Part shown: in pieces, positions 1-10,798 of the stretch
Layout: every line of letters begins with the position of its first letter
Position numbering within the stretch: position 1 is the first letter of the stretch
Source: Nelumbo lutea
Lineage: Eukaryota > Streptophyta > Magnoliopsida > Proteales > Nelumbonaceae
Direction of reading: 5' to 3'
Length of the DNA stretch: 64,000 nucleotides
Assembly (NCBI GenBank): GCA_022828595.1
Contig: JAKGHH010000004.1
Location: 55,764,422-55,828,421, forward strand
Notes under the pieces: generated by a model
The model's database searches: none
Seen by the model: the letters and a program-made list of their open reading frames with translations, nothing else
What the model was told of the DNA's origin: nothing
Program-made: the position numbers and the translations under genes

Positions 1-891
1 GAAGCCTCCTATATACTGGGTCTTCGACTCTATAGAGATAGATCGAAGCGAATAATTGGATTATCCCAATCTGCTTATATTGACAAAATAGTCAAGAGAT
101 TCAGCATGGAAAACTCCAAGAAAGGAAATGTTCCTTTCAAGCACGGAGTCGCTCTCTCCAAGAAGATGTCTCCCAAGACTTCTGAGGAGATTGATGGCAT
201 GAAAGACGTTCCCTATGCCTCTGCCGTGGAGAGTATCATGTATGCCATGCTGTGCACTCATCCTGACATAGCTCAAGCAGTGAGTGTAGTAAGCAGATTT
301 CAGGCCAACCCAAGGTAGGAGCATTGGACTGCTGTGAAAAACATACTTAAATACCTTCGAAGGACAAAAGAGTTTTGTCTAGTATTCGACGGTAGCCCAC
401 TACAGATCCAAGGGTATACAGATGCCGATTTCCAGTTAAACCCAGATGATAGAAAGTCTACATCTGGATATGTTTTCATGATAGGATTGTGTGTTGTTTG
501 CTAGAAAAGCAGCAAACAGGGGTCCACTGCAGACTCCACGACCGAGGCCGAGTACATTGCCGCAAGTGAGGCTGCCAAAGAAGCCATATGGATGAAGAAG
601 TTCATTCATGAGTTGGGAGTAGTTCCGCCCGACACATCACCCATCCCATTGTTGTGTGACAACAATGGAGCCATTGCTCAGGCTAAGGAGCCATGAGCCC
701 ACTCGAAGTCGAAGCGCATTGAGAGGAAGTACCACGTACTGCGGGAGATTGTTGGTAGAGGGGGTGTCCACATTCAAAATGTAGCGTCACTGGAAAATGT
801 AGCAGACCCATTGACAAAGCCACTATCACAGAAAGTGTTTGAGAAACATGTGGAAAGCATGGGACTCTGGCTAGTACTTGATTGGACCTAA
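1..891 (+). pseudogene. Ty1/copia pol 3' end (RT tail and RNase H), degenerate
   Basis: One reading frame runs from base 1 to a stop at 889-891. It covers the end of a copia reverse transcriptase and the whole RNase H region, which removes the RNA template during cDNA synthesis. Visible landmarks are the GYTDADF-type RNase H motif near 412-432, the STTEAEYIA block near 536-560, LLCDNN near 652-666 and the terminal DPLTKPLS block near 808-831. The frame is intact apart from three stops at 316-318 (CAG to TAG), 502-504 (TGG to TAG) and 694-696 (CGA to TGA), judged against sister copies in this window. All three are single transitions. A purine-rich tract (892-905) and an LTR follow directly, so this is the 3' end of an element whose body lies left of the window. 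Confidence 0.93.
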
Positions 892-905
892 GTGCAAGTG
901 GGAGC

Positions 906-2887
906 TGTTAGACAGTTTTGTATGCCCTTAGCTTCAATCAAAATTGATGTACTTTATGAGTTTATTGTAAATGAATAAAAGTGCATATTTGATTCATGTT
1001 CCCTTGATATGTTTCTGTGTAATACCCTTAAACTGGACACTTATTGAGACTTGTGTTAGTTTAAAAAGTTCACAGCCAGTGGGTCGGTCTGGGGAGACCT
1101 ATCCTGACAAGGCTGACACTGTGGTGCCATCAAGTCGGTTGAGGTGGCTTGTCTCAGCTACCGGGGTGAGACCCCAGGCACATACAGTGTGGGATTAATT
1201 GAATCTTTGAACTGGACCAGATTTCCAGTATTGCCCTGGACCTTGGAGATTGATGGGCAAAACTGGAAAGTTACACCCGACCCCTAGACTCGATTATGAT
1301 ACTGCACTAGGTGTCAGATCGGGCTGTCTTTGATGTACCAATCAGTGAGATCCTTAGCGGGGGTCAAAACCTGGGTATGTTGGGACAATCCGAGAATTAA
1401 TCTGAGTGGGTGATCATAGTGACAGGATCAGCCCCTGTGTCTAACAAAGGTAATGATCGGGGATGCACTCTCACTGTTGGAAACCAAGACTGCCGGCAGC
1501 CGATTTCAACCGTTGAAATTTGTTTTGCAAAGTATATTTTATATGAGATATAAAAGTATATACATTATGGTTTCTAAAATGTTTGCAAAAGGTTTTAATT
1601 CCCGGGATCCATATAAGTGGAGAGTGCAACACTGTTCCTTGCAGCCGAGGGAGAGGTCCTCTCTTGTCGGGCAGTGTATGATCATTAAGGGCTGAGAGGT
1701 TAAGTGTAAGACCATTGAGGATAATACCTGATTGGCTAATCTTGCATCTGCCCACAGTCCCTGGGTGTTACAAGGTGGCTTGGCCCAGGGACCACTTAGG
1801 GTAAGTGTTGGGCCCATAGAGCCCATTCGATGGGTTTTAAGGGGTGCACTTTCTTTAATAGTGTATTCGACCAGGCCTTGTAACAAAGGTTGGGCCGAAC
1901 CCATGTGGCTGATGTGTAGATCAATGCTTGGGTCCCACGCCATACAAGGAAGCCCAACTGGGCAGCTGTTAGGAAGGTTAAGTGAGCACATAAGCTTGAT
2001 GGGCTTGAAGCCTATTTCGAACTGGGCTATTTATTTAGTTAATTAAAGGGGCGAATTGTGAGATGGATTAGCAGATAGGATAGGGTCTGAATCCTATCAA
2101 CTCAAAGAGTCCATATCTGAATGTGATTCAGATCTAGAAACCTCCTAATGGGATTAGGATAAAGCTAATCTAATCTGCAGATAAGATAAGGGTTTAACCT
2201 TATCACTAGAAGAGAAGGTTGATCCAAATATGATTTGGATAAGCACCTCCTAATGGGATTAGGAGCTGATCTTTTCAAATTAACTAAAGGAAGGAGGGGG
2301 CGGCAGCCTTGAGTGAGACCATGAAACACATCAGATCCTCTTTAGTGCTGAAATCAAGAAGAGAGAATTCTACACCCTGCAAATACTCTCTTGCCGCCTT
2401 CCTGTTCTTGCCGCCCTGTTTGCCAGTTCGATCTCCAGTTGTGGGAGAAGTCAAGATTGGATCTTGACATCAGTTCTTTGAGAAAGGATTGAAAAGGAAG
2501 CTGTGCTCACGTTCTATCCTACTGTTTCTTGTGAAGGACAAAGTTCTTGGGGAAGAACCTGCGCAATTAGGGAGAAGGCGTTCTACCCAATTTGCGCAGA
2601 TTTGGTTTTTGGGAAATTTGTTCCCAAAACAGATGGGCAAATAATCTGAAATTAATTTTAAATAAATCTGATTATTGGGTGATATTACTTCTCTGTATCA
2701 TGTATTATTCTCTCCCATTCCTTTTGGTTCAAATCTGGTTCAGTTTAAGGTTCAAGATTGATCCTTAAAAATATGATTTTTGAAATAGGGAATGTGATTT
2801 CCAGTTGAAGGGAGAGAAAAATTTTTGAAATTTGCCCCTTACTCCGTAATCTTTGGGCGTCCATGGGATGGATTTGTCAACCTTTCA
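906..2887 (+). mobile_element. Ty1/copia 3' LTR (type 1) with an internal leader patch
   Basis: The LTR begins with TGTTAGACAG straight after the purine tract AAGTGGGAGC. It ends near 2887 in CCTTTCA, a variant of the CCCTTCA ends seen in sister LTRs. It aligns along its length with the LTRs at 7277, 12331, 19092 and 32723. The TATA position is mutated (around 2285). A block at about 2558-2680 does not match other LTRs; instead it resembles the 5' untranslated leader found after the LTR in sister elements. The right edge abuts an inverted LTR fragment, so no target-site duplication can be assigned. Confidence 0.88.
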
Positions 2888-3578
2888 AGGACCTCTCCCT
2901 CGGCTGCAAGGAACAATGTTGCACTCTCTCTTGTATGGATTCCAGGAATTAAAACCCTTTTGCAAATCATTCCAAAACCATAATATATATACTTTTATAT
3001 CTCATATAAAATATATTTTGCAAATCAAATCTCAACAATTGAAATCGGCTGCCGTCAGTCTTGGTTTCCATCAGTGAGAATGCATCACCGATCATTTCCT
3101 TTGTCCGACAAAGGGGCTGATCTTGTCACTATGATCACCCACTCAGATGAATTCTCAGACTGTCCCAATCCGGCACCTAGTGCAATATCATAATCGAGTC
3201 TAGGGGTCGGGTGTAACTTTCCAGTTTTTCCCATCAATCTCCAAGGTCCAGGGCAATATTGGAAATCTGGTCCAGTTCAAAGATTCAATTAATCCCACAC
3301 TGTATGTGCCTAGGGTCTCACCCCAGTAGCTGAGACAAGCCACCCCAACCGACATGGTGGCACCACAGTGTCAGCCTTGTCAGGATAGGTCTCCCCAGAC
3401 TGACCCATTGGCTGTGAACATTCTAAACTAATACGAGTCTCATTAAGTGTCCAGTTTAAGGGTATTACATAGAAACATACCGATGGAACATGAATCAAAT
3501 ATGCACTTTTATTCATTTACAATACTCATAAAGTACATCATTTTGATTGAAGCTAAGGGCATACAAAACTGTCTAACA
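2888..3578 (-). mobile_element. Inverted, truncated copia LTR fragment
   Basis: Read on the minus strand this is the first 690 or so bases of the type 1 copia LTR, starting TGTTAGACAG at 3578 and breaking off at 2888 within the block containing CGAGGGAGAGGTCC. It directly abuts the end of the plus-strand LTR at 2887. The promoter-proximal part of the LTR is missing. Confidence 0.88.
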
Positions 3579-4178
3579 CAAGTCATCCCGAGGACTAATT
3601 CTACTAAGGGTACTCCTGAATTATTCCGAGCTCACTACAAAGTAGCTCGTGAGTGGGCTGCATGAGCATTCCATAGGAAGCTTCTATCTGACAGACCATA
3701 CCAATGAGACTGCACCATATCTCTTACTAACGGCGCAGTCCCTATCCTTTCGACAATCTGTGCCCACGTGTCCTAGTAGGTTGAGGCGTGCCTGTCACTT
3801 TGGGGACGTGTCACTCGCCCGGGTAAGGAGTACGTCACAATGGCCACCTGTGCAGCTCTGGCAGGTAACGGCTATGGCAGGGGGCCCAGTGGCGGTTATG
3901 CCCAATCTCATAAAGAGCGTCCCTATAAAAGCCCTCAGGGTAGAGGAGAAATGGCTTCTTGAGACCTTCAATCTCTCGAGTATAGGAAAAAAGCGTGACC
4001 TCCACTCTTAGCCTTCGTTTTTCCCTTTACTTCCCATACATAGTACTAACTTAAGCATCAGAGTATTCCCACTGGGTAAATCCCTGGGAATCTTTCCTTT
4101 CATCTTCTCAGGTGCCGTTCGTTGCCAACAAGGAGCCAGTCAGCAGTCTGCTAGGAGTGTCCGGATCGCGCTACATCA
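3579..4178 (+). mobile_element. Ty3/gypsy (Tat-like) 5' LTR, left end lost
   Basis: This stretch ends in ...CTACATCA at 4178 and is followed two bases later by a TGGCGTCGTCTATGGGAA block typical of the primer-binding position of many plant gypsy elements. It contains a TATA box at 3924-3930. Its left end is cut by the inverted copia LTR at 3578, so the true LTR start is not visible. The Tat-like assignment rests on the gag and RT downstream. Confidence 0.72.
3924..3930 (+). promoter_or_regulatory. TATA box of the gypsy LTR
   Basis: TATAAAA lies about 250 bases before the LTR end and its primer-binding site, the expected position for the element promoter. Confidence 0.6.
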
Positions 4179-4180
4179 TT

Positions 4181-4198
4181 TGGCGTCGTCTATGGGAA
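4181..4198 (+). other. Probable primer-binding site of the gypsy element
   Basis: TGGCGTCGTCTATGGGAA follows the LTR CA end after two bases. Plant Ty3/gypsy elements commonly have a TGGCGCCGTC-type sequence here, paired to the 3' end of a tRNA. One or two bases differ from the usual form. I have not assigned the tRNA. Confidence 0.65.
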
Positions 4199-4267
4199 AC
4201 ACTTCAAAAGGCCTTTCTCTCTAAACTCTTTCAGTTCCTTCTTCTTCCTTGAAACAATCCAACATTC

Positions 4268-6061
4268 ATGACTTCCTCTAGCAACGTCGGACGAAGCACG
4301 GAAATGGATAACTCCAGGGAACAACCCTAGCTTCCTATTGTCTGTATCGGACAGTTCACCATCCCCCTCTCAGTGAACAGAATCCCTAACTTGAACGTGC
4401 CTCTCACAGTGGTACCTGTTGTCGCCCCACTCCCTACTACAGTCGGAATGACGTTAACCGAACCTTCGGTCGTACCCCCAGTGGCCAGCCCGAACCAGCT
4501 GGAGGACCTAATGCAGTGCATGAGAGCCATGCAGGCCCAAATGCAATAGTTCCAACAACTTCAGCTCTATCAACAGCACGTGCTGCACTAGGCCTCCCAG
4601 TACCAGTATTAGCAGCAGTTCCCCCAGCTGCCCCAACCTTAGCTTCAACAGCCTCAGCACCTGGCCTCGTAGCAAGCCAAGTCTCGCCACCAGAGCGATC
4701 ACTCTGGCCGAGGAGAGGCCCCCCAAAATCTTCCAAAAAATAAGCCTCCCCTCACGGTAGACAGGAGAGACCGGCTACCCCGATCTTGCCGCAGGCAGAC
4801 AGGTCGGGAGGACCCCGACTCGGCAGGTCAACATTGCCTCAACAGTCAAAGTTTGGAACCCCAATTCTTGAGAACCAGTTCGAGATCCTGGCAATAGACT
4901 CCAAGCATGCCCCTTCTGTCCATAGCCATCACCAGCAGACCGAGCTACCCCCGGCGTAAACCGTTCTAGATAGCGCGGAGGTGAGCAGCATGAACGCCAA
5001 GCCCGTTAAGAAGCAAAGGCGCCGATGCCAAGCTCGTCAATCTGTCACCCGCGATTTGCTCGAGCTCATGGCCAAAGAAGAGGTAGGCTCAGCCGAAGCC
5101 AAAGCTCCCGCCCTCTCAGTTTTGTCCCCCCGTCTTCCGAACTCCTGGTGGTCCCGATGCCCAAGGATTTCAAGCTCCCCCTTCTTGACAAGTATGACAG
5201 GTCGTTCGACCCGAGTGATCATGTAGACACCTTTCAGTCATAGATGCACCTAGTGCAAGCCAGTGAGTCATGCATGTGCGTGGCCTTCTCCACTACTTTC
5301 AAGGGAGCAGCCTGCACATGGTACCGGAACTTGGCACCTGGGTCGATAAGAAGTTGGGCGCAATTTGTACAAGCCTTCAATGTAGCACAAAGGGAGGGAA
5401 AGTCCATCAGAAGTTGTATCAAGCGGTCAATGATGCTTGTATGCAGATACCACGCCTGGATCCCGTCGTACGCCTTGCAGCAGCCAAGAAGGGCATGAAG
5501 GACAAAGAGTTCAAGTGGCACATGGTCGTCAACCAACTCGCGACCATAACCGAGTTTCTGAAACTTGCGGATAAGTTCATAGCCACTGAAGAGGAGATCA
5601 ACTAGAAGGGTGAGGGCGCACCCGAAAAAAGAAAGAGAGAAGGAGAACCTTCCAGTCAAGAGGACACCTGAAGAAAAAAGGAAACAACTCGGGGTGCAAA
5701 GCCGGGTCATCTGTTCCGAGCTCCTGCTCCGGACCGAGTTGATTACACTCCACCGAACGCGAAGCGGGCTGAAATTCTGATGGTGATCAAGGATGCCCCA
5801 TACGTGAAGTGGCCACCCCATCCGAGGGGGAATCCCAATGATAGAAATAAGAATCTATATTGCAGCTTTCACAAAGACCACGGTCATAGTACCGAGAGTT
5901 GTAAAAACCTCTACGACGAGATAGAGGAGCTCATCTGTCGTAGATATTTGAGAAACTTTGTACAAAATAATAATAATAATAATAATAATAGAACAGGTCG
6001 GCAAGGGGAGCACGGTAAAGATGCTCCCGAGTCTAGCAGTAGGCCAGCCGAACAATTGTAG
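4268..6061 (+). pseudogene. Ty3/gypsy gag (Tat-like), degenerate
   Basis: The capsid-type polyprotein starts at an ATG at 4268-4270, about 90 bases after the primer site. The N-terminal third is glutamine-rich and holds several CAG/CAA-to-TAG/TAA stops. The conserved gag core is seen around 5155-5420 (LPLLDKYDRSFDPSDHVDTF, then FKGAACTWYRNLAPGSI), split by a stop at 5241-5243 and by frameshifts. A nucleic-acid-binding motif, CSFHKDHGHSTESC, follows near 5860-5901. A run of AAT codons near 5966-5990 encodes polyasparagine. It cannot make a functional protein. The core and the zinc-finger-like motif resemble Tat/Ogre-lineage gag; that assignment is from family knowledge and not tested. Confidence 0.85.
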
Positions 6062-6125
6062 AGGTAGCCTTTAGAGGAGAGGTCAGTTCGGGGGACCATC
6101 CACATGATAGTAGGAGGTTAAATCA

Positions 6126-6697
6126 TTGCGAGTTGCACTTCAGCGACAGCTCAGACATTGGTTCGTGAGGTCACCTAGGAGGAGCAGAACCCCCCAAAGT
6201 GACCAAGACAATGCGCTCGTGATAAAGCTGAGATTCAACGACTTTGAGGTCAGGCGCGTACTCGTCGACTCAGGCAGCTCGGCTGACATACTTTTCAAAG
6301 CTGCATTTAACCAGCTCCAGTTGTAGAGAAGTGACCTGAAGCCCGCAAACACTCCTTTGGTAGGCTTCAACAGAGAAGAATTCTGGCCCCTTGGGAAAAT
6401 AACAGTACCTGTAGAGGTCAGCACATGGCCTTGTGTGGTCAGATTCGAGCACAACTTCCTAGTGGTAGCGACCCCCTCGCCCTAAATGCCATAGTAGGTC
6501 GACCGATCACCCATGTCCTCTGGGTGGTGGTCTCCACTTACCATTTGGCTATGAAGTTCCCAACAGACTTCAGGGTGGGAGTAGCGCGGGGCGACCGGCT
6601 TGAGTTCCACAAGTGCTACGTTGCCGCCCTAAAGGGGAAAACCAAGGTAGCTGTTGACCTTGAACTGGAGCGACCCACGGAGCAAGGCGAAGAGTGA
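6126..6697 (+). pseudogene. Ty3/gypsy aspartic protease
   Basis: The frame at 6126-6326 carries the retroviral-type active site VDSGSSADILF near 6262-6294, preceded by a beta-strand-like segment. A stop at about 6324-6326 breaks it, and the rest continues in another frame to about 6697 with an IVGRP-like segment near 6493-6507. The enzyme would cut the gag-pol polyprotein. The catalytic Asp is present, but the protein is interrupted. Confidence 0.82.
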
Positions 6698-6754
6698 GCC
6701 GCGCCCACGGAAGAAACGGTCGCGGTCCCGACCTCGACAGCAGACCTAGCTCAG

Positions 6755-7276
6755 ATGCTCCAGACTGGCGCTTCCATCCAGAAGCCCCTACGATCCGAAC
6801 TGGTAAGTTTTTTACTTCAAAATTTAGATGTTTTTGCATGGTCCACGGCAGAAATGCCCGGTATAGACCCCGGACTCATAACTCACAAGTTGAACACTGA
6901 TCCTGTAGTTAGGCCCGTTAGACAGAAGAAACACAACCTAGCTTTGGAATGGTGGAAAGTGGTCGATGAGGAAGTCGAAAAGCTCCTCGTAGTGGACTTC
7001 ATAAGAGAAGTCCAATACCCAACCTGGGTAGCCAACCCCGTCCTGGGAAAGAAGGCCAATGGCAAGTGGCGCATGTGCGTCGACTACACCGACCTGAACT
7101 GGGCTTGCCCAAAAGACTGCTTCCCGCTCCCCCGAATTGACCATCTGGTGAATGCGACATCAGGGCACGAGTTGCTAAGTTTCTTGGATGCCTATTCGGG
7201 CTATAACTAGATCACGATGGACCCTGTAGACAAAGAAAAGATTGCCTTCATCACGGAGTTCAGCCTATACTGTTAC
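6755..7276 (+). pseudogene. Ty3/gypsy reverse transcriptase, N-terminal part
   Basis: Recognisable RT start: DVFAWS near 6827, an EMPGIDP motif near 6850-6870, then KKANGKWRMCVDYTDLN near 7051-7101 and the LLSFLDAYSGYN block ending at 7210, where CAG has become TAG. The sequence reads on to IAFITE before being cut at 7276 by a copia LTR. The YxDD catalytic motif, RNase H and integrase are absent from the window. Confidence 0.9.
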
Positions 7277-8924
7277 TGTTAGACAGTTTTGTATGCCCTT
7301 AGATTCAATCAAGATGATGTACTTTATGAGTTTATTATAAATGAATAAAAGTACATATTTGATTCATGTTACCTTGGTATGTTTCTGTGTAATACCCTTA
7401 AACTGGACACTTAATGAGACTCGTGTTAGTTTAGAATGTTCATAGCCAGTGGGTCGGTCTGGGGAGACCTATCCTGATAAGGCTAACCATGTGGTGCCAC
7501 CAAGTCGGTTGGGGTGGCTTGTCTCAACTGCTGGGGTGAGACCCTAGGCACTTACAGTGTAGGATGAATTGAATCTTTGAACTGGACCAGATTTCCAGTA
7601 TTGCCCTAGACCTTGGAGATTGATGGGCAAAACTGGAAAGTTACACCCGACCCCTAGACTCGATTATGATACTGCACTAGGTATTGGATTAGGCTGTCTT
7701 TGATGTACCATTCAGTGAGATCCTTAGCGGGGGTCAAAACCTGGGTATGTTGGGATAGTCTGAGAATTCATCTGAGTGGGTGATCATAGTGACAGGATCA
7801 GCCCCTTCGTCGGACAAAGGTAATGATCGAGGATGCACTCTCACTAATGGAAACCAAGACTGCCGGCAACCGATTTCAATCGTTGAGATTTGTTTTGCAA
7901 AATATATTTTATATGAGATAAAAAAGTATATATATTATGGTTTCAAAATGTTTGCAAAAACGGTTTTAATTCCCGGGATCCATATAAGCACAGAGTGCAA
8001 CACTGTTCCTTGTAGCCGAGGGAGAAGTCCTCTCTTGTCGGGCAGTGTATGATCATTATGGTCTAAGAGGTTGAGTGTAAGACCATTGAGGAAAATACCT
8101 GATGGGCTAATCTTGCATTTGCCCACAGTCCCTGGGTGTTACAAGGTGGCTTGGCCCAGGGACCACTTAGGGTAAGTGTTGGGCCCATCGAGCCCATCTG
8201 ATGGGTTTCAGGGGGTGCACTGTCCATAACAGTGTATTCGGCAAGGCCTTGTAACAAAGGCTAGGCCGAACCCATGTGGCTGATATGTAGATCAATGTTT
8301 GGGTCCCACGCCATGCAAGGAAGCCCAACTGGGTAGCAATTTGGAAGGCTAAATGAATACATAACCTTAAATGGGCCTTAAGCTCATTTCGAAATGGGCT
8401 AATTTGACTAGTTAATTAAGAGGCGAATTCTGAGGTGGATCGGCTGATAAGATTGGGGCCAGACCCTATCCACTTAGAGAGTCCAAGATCTAAATAAGAT
8501 TTAGATCTGGAAGCCTCCTAATTAGATTAGGAGAAGGCTGATCTAATCTGCAGATAAGATAAGGGTTATCCCTTATCATTTAAAGGGACTTCTAATCCAA
8601 ATATGATTTGGGTTAGCAACTCCTAATGGGATTAGGAGCTGATCCCTTTGAGACTATAAAAGGAGGAAGGGGCGGCAACCTTTAGACAAGCAATGCAATG
8701 CAAGCTACACACTCTTGTCTTCAGAGCTGAGATTACAAAAGAGAGAACTCTGCACCCCCCAAATACTCTCTTGCCGCCTCCTTCCTGCAGCCACCGCCTA
8801 CAACAGTTCAATCTCCAGTTCTTGGGAGAAATCAAGATTTGATCTTGATACCAATCTTTTGGAGAAAAGATTGGTGGGAGTTGTATTCACAAGCCATCCA
8901 GTTGATTCTTGCGAAGGGTCAAGT
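7277..8924 (+). mobile_element. Ty1/copia LTR (type 1), 3' end lost
   Basis: Begins TGTTAGACAG at 7277 inside the gypsy RT and follows the type 1 LTR for about 1.65 kb, including the U3 palindromes and a TATA box at 8655. It breaks off at about 8924 after CAAGTT, where the sequence switches to the minus-strand leader of another copia copy. The usual last 300 or so bases of the LTR are missing. Confidence 0.9.
8655..8662 (+). promoter_or_regulatory. Copia LTR TATA box
   Basis: TATAAAAG sits at the conserved position of the type 1 LTR, just after the last U3 palindrome (ending near 8639) and before a GGAGGAAGGGGCGGC block. The same arrangement recurs at 13663, 20508, 34112 and 59431. Confidence 0.7.
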
Positions 8925-9004
8925 TGAACACCTTCTCCCTAATTGCGCAGGTTCAGATCTGAAACAGAATGGTTCAAGATTTGAACCTGTGGCTCTGATA
9001 CCAC
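8925..9004 (-). other. Copia 5' leader fragment with initiator-Met primer-binding site
   Basis: On the minus strand, 9003-8991 reads TGGTATCAGAGCC, the classic copia primer-binding site complementary to the 3' end of initiator tRNA-Met. It directly follows the LTR end at 9005. About 65 bases of leader follow it before the inverted junction at 8924/8925. Confidence 0.88.
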
Positions 9005-10713
9005 TGAAGGGTTGAGAGATCCATCACATGGACGCCCAAAGATTGCGGAATAAGGGGCGAATTTCAAAAATTTTTCTCTCCCTTCAACTGGGAATCACAT
9101 TCCCTATTTAGAAAATCACATTTTCAAGCATAAATCTCGAACCTTAAACTGAACCAGATCTGAACCAAAAGGAATGGGAGAGAATGATACCTGATACGGA
9201 GAAGCAATATCTCCCAACGAAAGTGTTCACGCCCAAGGAAGGATCCAAAGACTACTCCCACTGAAGATGGCGCAGTGCAGGATGGAGCAGAATCAGCAGT
9301 GTTCTTCCCCAAGAACTCTGTCCTTCGCAAGAAATAGCAGGATGGAACGTGAGCACAACTTCCTTTTCAATCGTTTCTCAAAAAATTGATATCAAGATCC
9401 AATCATGACTTCTCCCACAGTTGGAGATCGAACTGGCAAACCGGGCGGCAAGAGCAGGGAGGCGGCAAGGGGGTATTCATAGGGTGCAGAATTCTCTCTT
9501 CTTGATTTCAGCACTAAAGAGGAACCGATGTGTTTCTTGGTCTCTCTCAAGGCTGCCGCCCCCTCCTTCCTTTTGTTAACTTGAAAAGATCAGCTCCTAA
9601 TCCCATTAGGAGGTGCTTATCCAAATCATATTTGGATCAACCTTCTCTTCTAGTGATAAGGATAAACCCTTATCTTATCTGCAGATTAGATTAGCTTTAT
9701 CCTAATCTTATTAGGAGGTTTCTAGATCTGAATCACATTCAGATCTGGACTCTCCGAGTGGATAGGATCAAGACACTATCCTAACTGCTAATCCATCTCA
9801 GAATTCGCCCCTTTAATTAACTAAATTAATAGCCCAGTTCAAAATGGGCTTTAGGCCCATTAAGCTTATGTGCTCACTTAACCTTCCTAACTGCTGCCCA
9901 GTTGGGCTTCCTTGTATGGCGTGGGACCCAAGCATTGATCTACACATCAGCCACATGGGTTCGGCCCAACCTTTGTTACAAGGCCTAGTCGAATACACTG
10001 TTAAAGACAGTGCACCCCCTGAAACCCATCGAATGGGCTCTATGGGCCCAACACTTACCCTAAGTGGTCCCTGGGCCAAGCCACCTTGTAACACCCAGGG
10101 ACTGTGGGCAGATGCAAGATTAGCCCATCAGGCATTATCCTCAATGGTCTTACACTTAACCTCTCAGCCCATAATGATCATACACTACCCGACAAGAGAG
10201 GACCTCTCCCTCGGCTGCAAGGAACAGTGTTGCACTCTCCACTTTTATGGATCCCAGGAATTAAAACCCTTTTGCAAACATTTTAGAAACCATAATATAT
10301 ATACTTTTATATCTCATATAAAATATATTTTGCAAAACAAATTTCTACGGTTGATATCGGCTGCCAGCAGTCTTGGTTTCCAACAGTGAGAGTGCATCCC
10401 CGATCATTACCTTTGTCCGACAAAGGGGCTGATCCTGTCACTATGATCACCCACTCAGATGAATTCTCAGATTGTCCCAACATACCCAGGTTTTGACCCC
10501 CGCTAAGGATCTCACTGATTGGTACATCAAAGACAGCCCGATCCGACACCTAGTGCAGTATCATAATCGAGTCTAGGGGTCGGGTGTAACTTTCCAGTTT
10601 TGCCCATCAATCTCCAAGGTCAAGGGCAATACTAGAAATCTGGTCCAATTCAAAGAGTCAATTAATCCCACACTGTATGTGCCTAGGGTCTCACCCCGGT
10701 AGCTGAGACAAGC
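9005..10713 (-). mobile_element. Ty1/copia 5' LTR (type 1), minus strand, start lost
   Basis: Read on the minus strand this is a type 1 LTR ending ...CAACCCTTCA at 9005, followed by the primer-binding site, which marks it as a 5' LTR. It breaks at about 10713 within the first 250 or so LTR bases, where it meets a short plus-strand LTR piece. The TATA position is mutated (near 9578). Its strong similarity to the LTR at 906 includes the same ATCTGAAT/ATTCAGAT palindrome variant. Confidence 0.9.
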
Positions 10714-10798
10714 TGCTGATTCTGCTCCACCCTGCACTATGCCATTTTCAGTGGGAGCAGATTTTGGATCTTTCCTTGGGCGTGAACACCTCTATCGG
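10714..10798 (+). mobile_element. Short plus-strand copia LTR patch
   Basis: Matches the LTR segment around the GATTCTGCTCCA...GGGCGTGAACACCTC block (compare 13949-14030). It is flanked on the left by an inverted LTR and on the right by integrase coding sequence, so it joins two non-adjacent parts of the element. Confidence 0.8.

Noticed and set aside
4437..4743. Overlapping open frames on both strands with Ala/Pro-rich or Leu-rich peptides
   Set aside because: Shadows of the glutamine-rich gypsy gag N-terminus in other frames.
9844..10389. 181-codon open frame antisense to the copia LTR, with shorter versions in other LTR copies (for example 1539-1991 and 13000-13350 on the minus strand)
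   Set aside because: It follows the LTR's conserved sequence, other copies are broken, and there is no recognisable domain. Composition and shared ancestry explain it.
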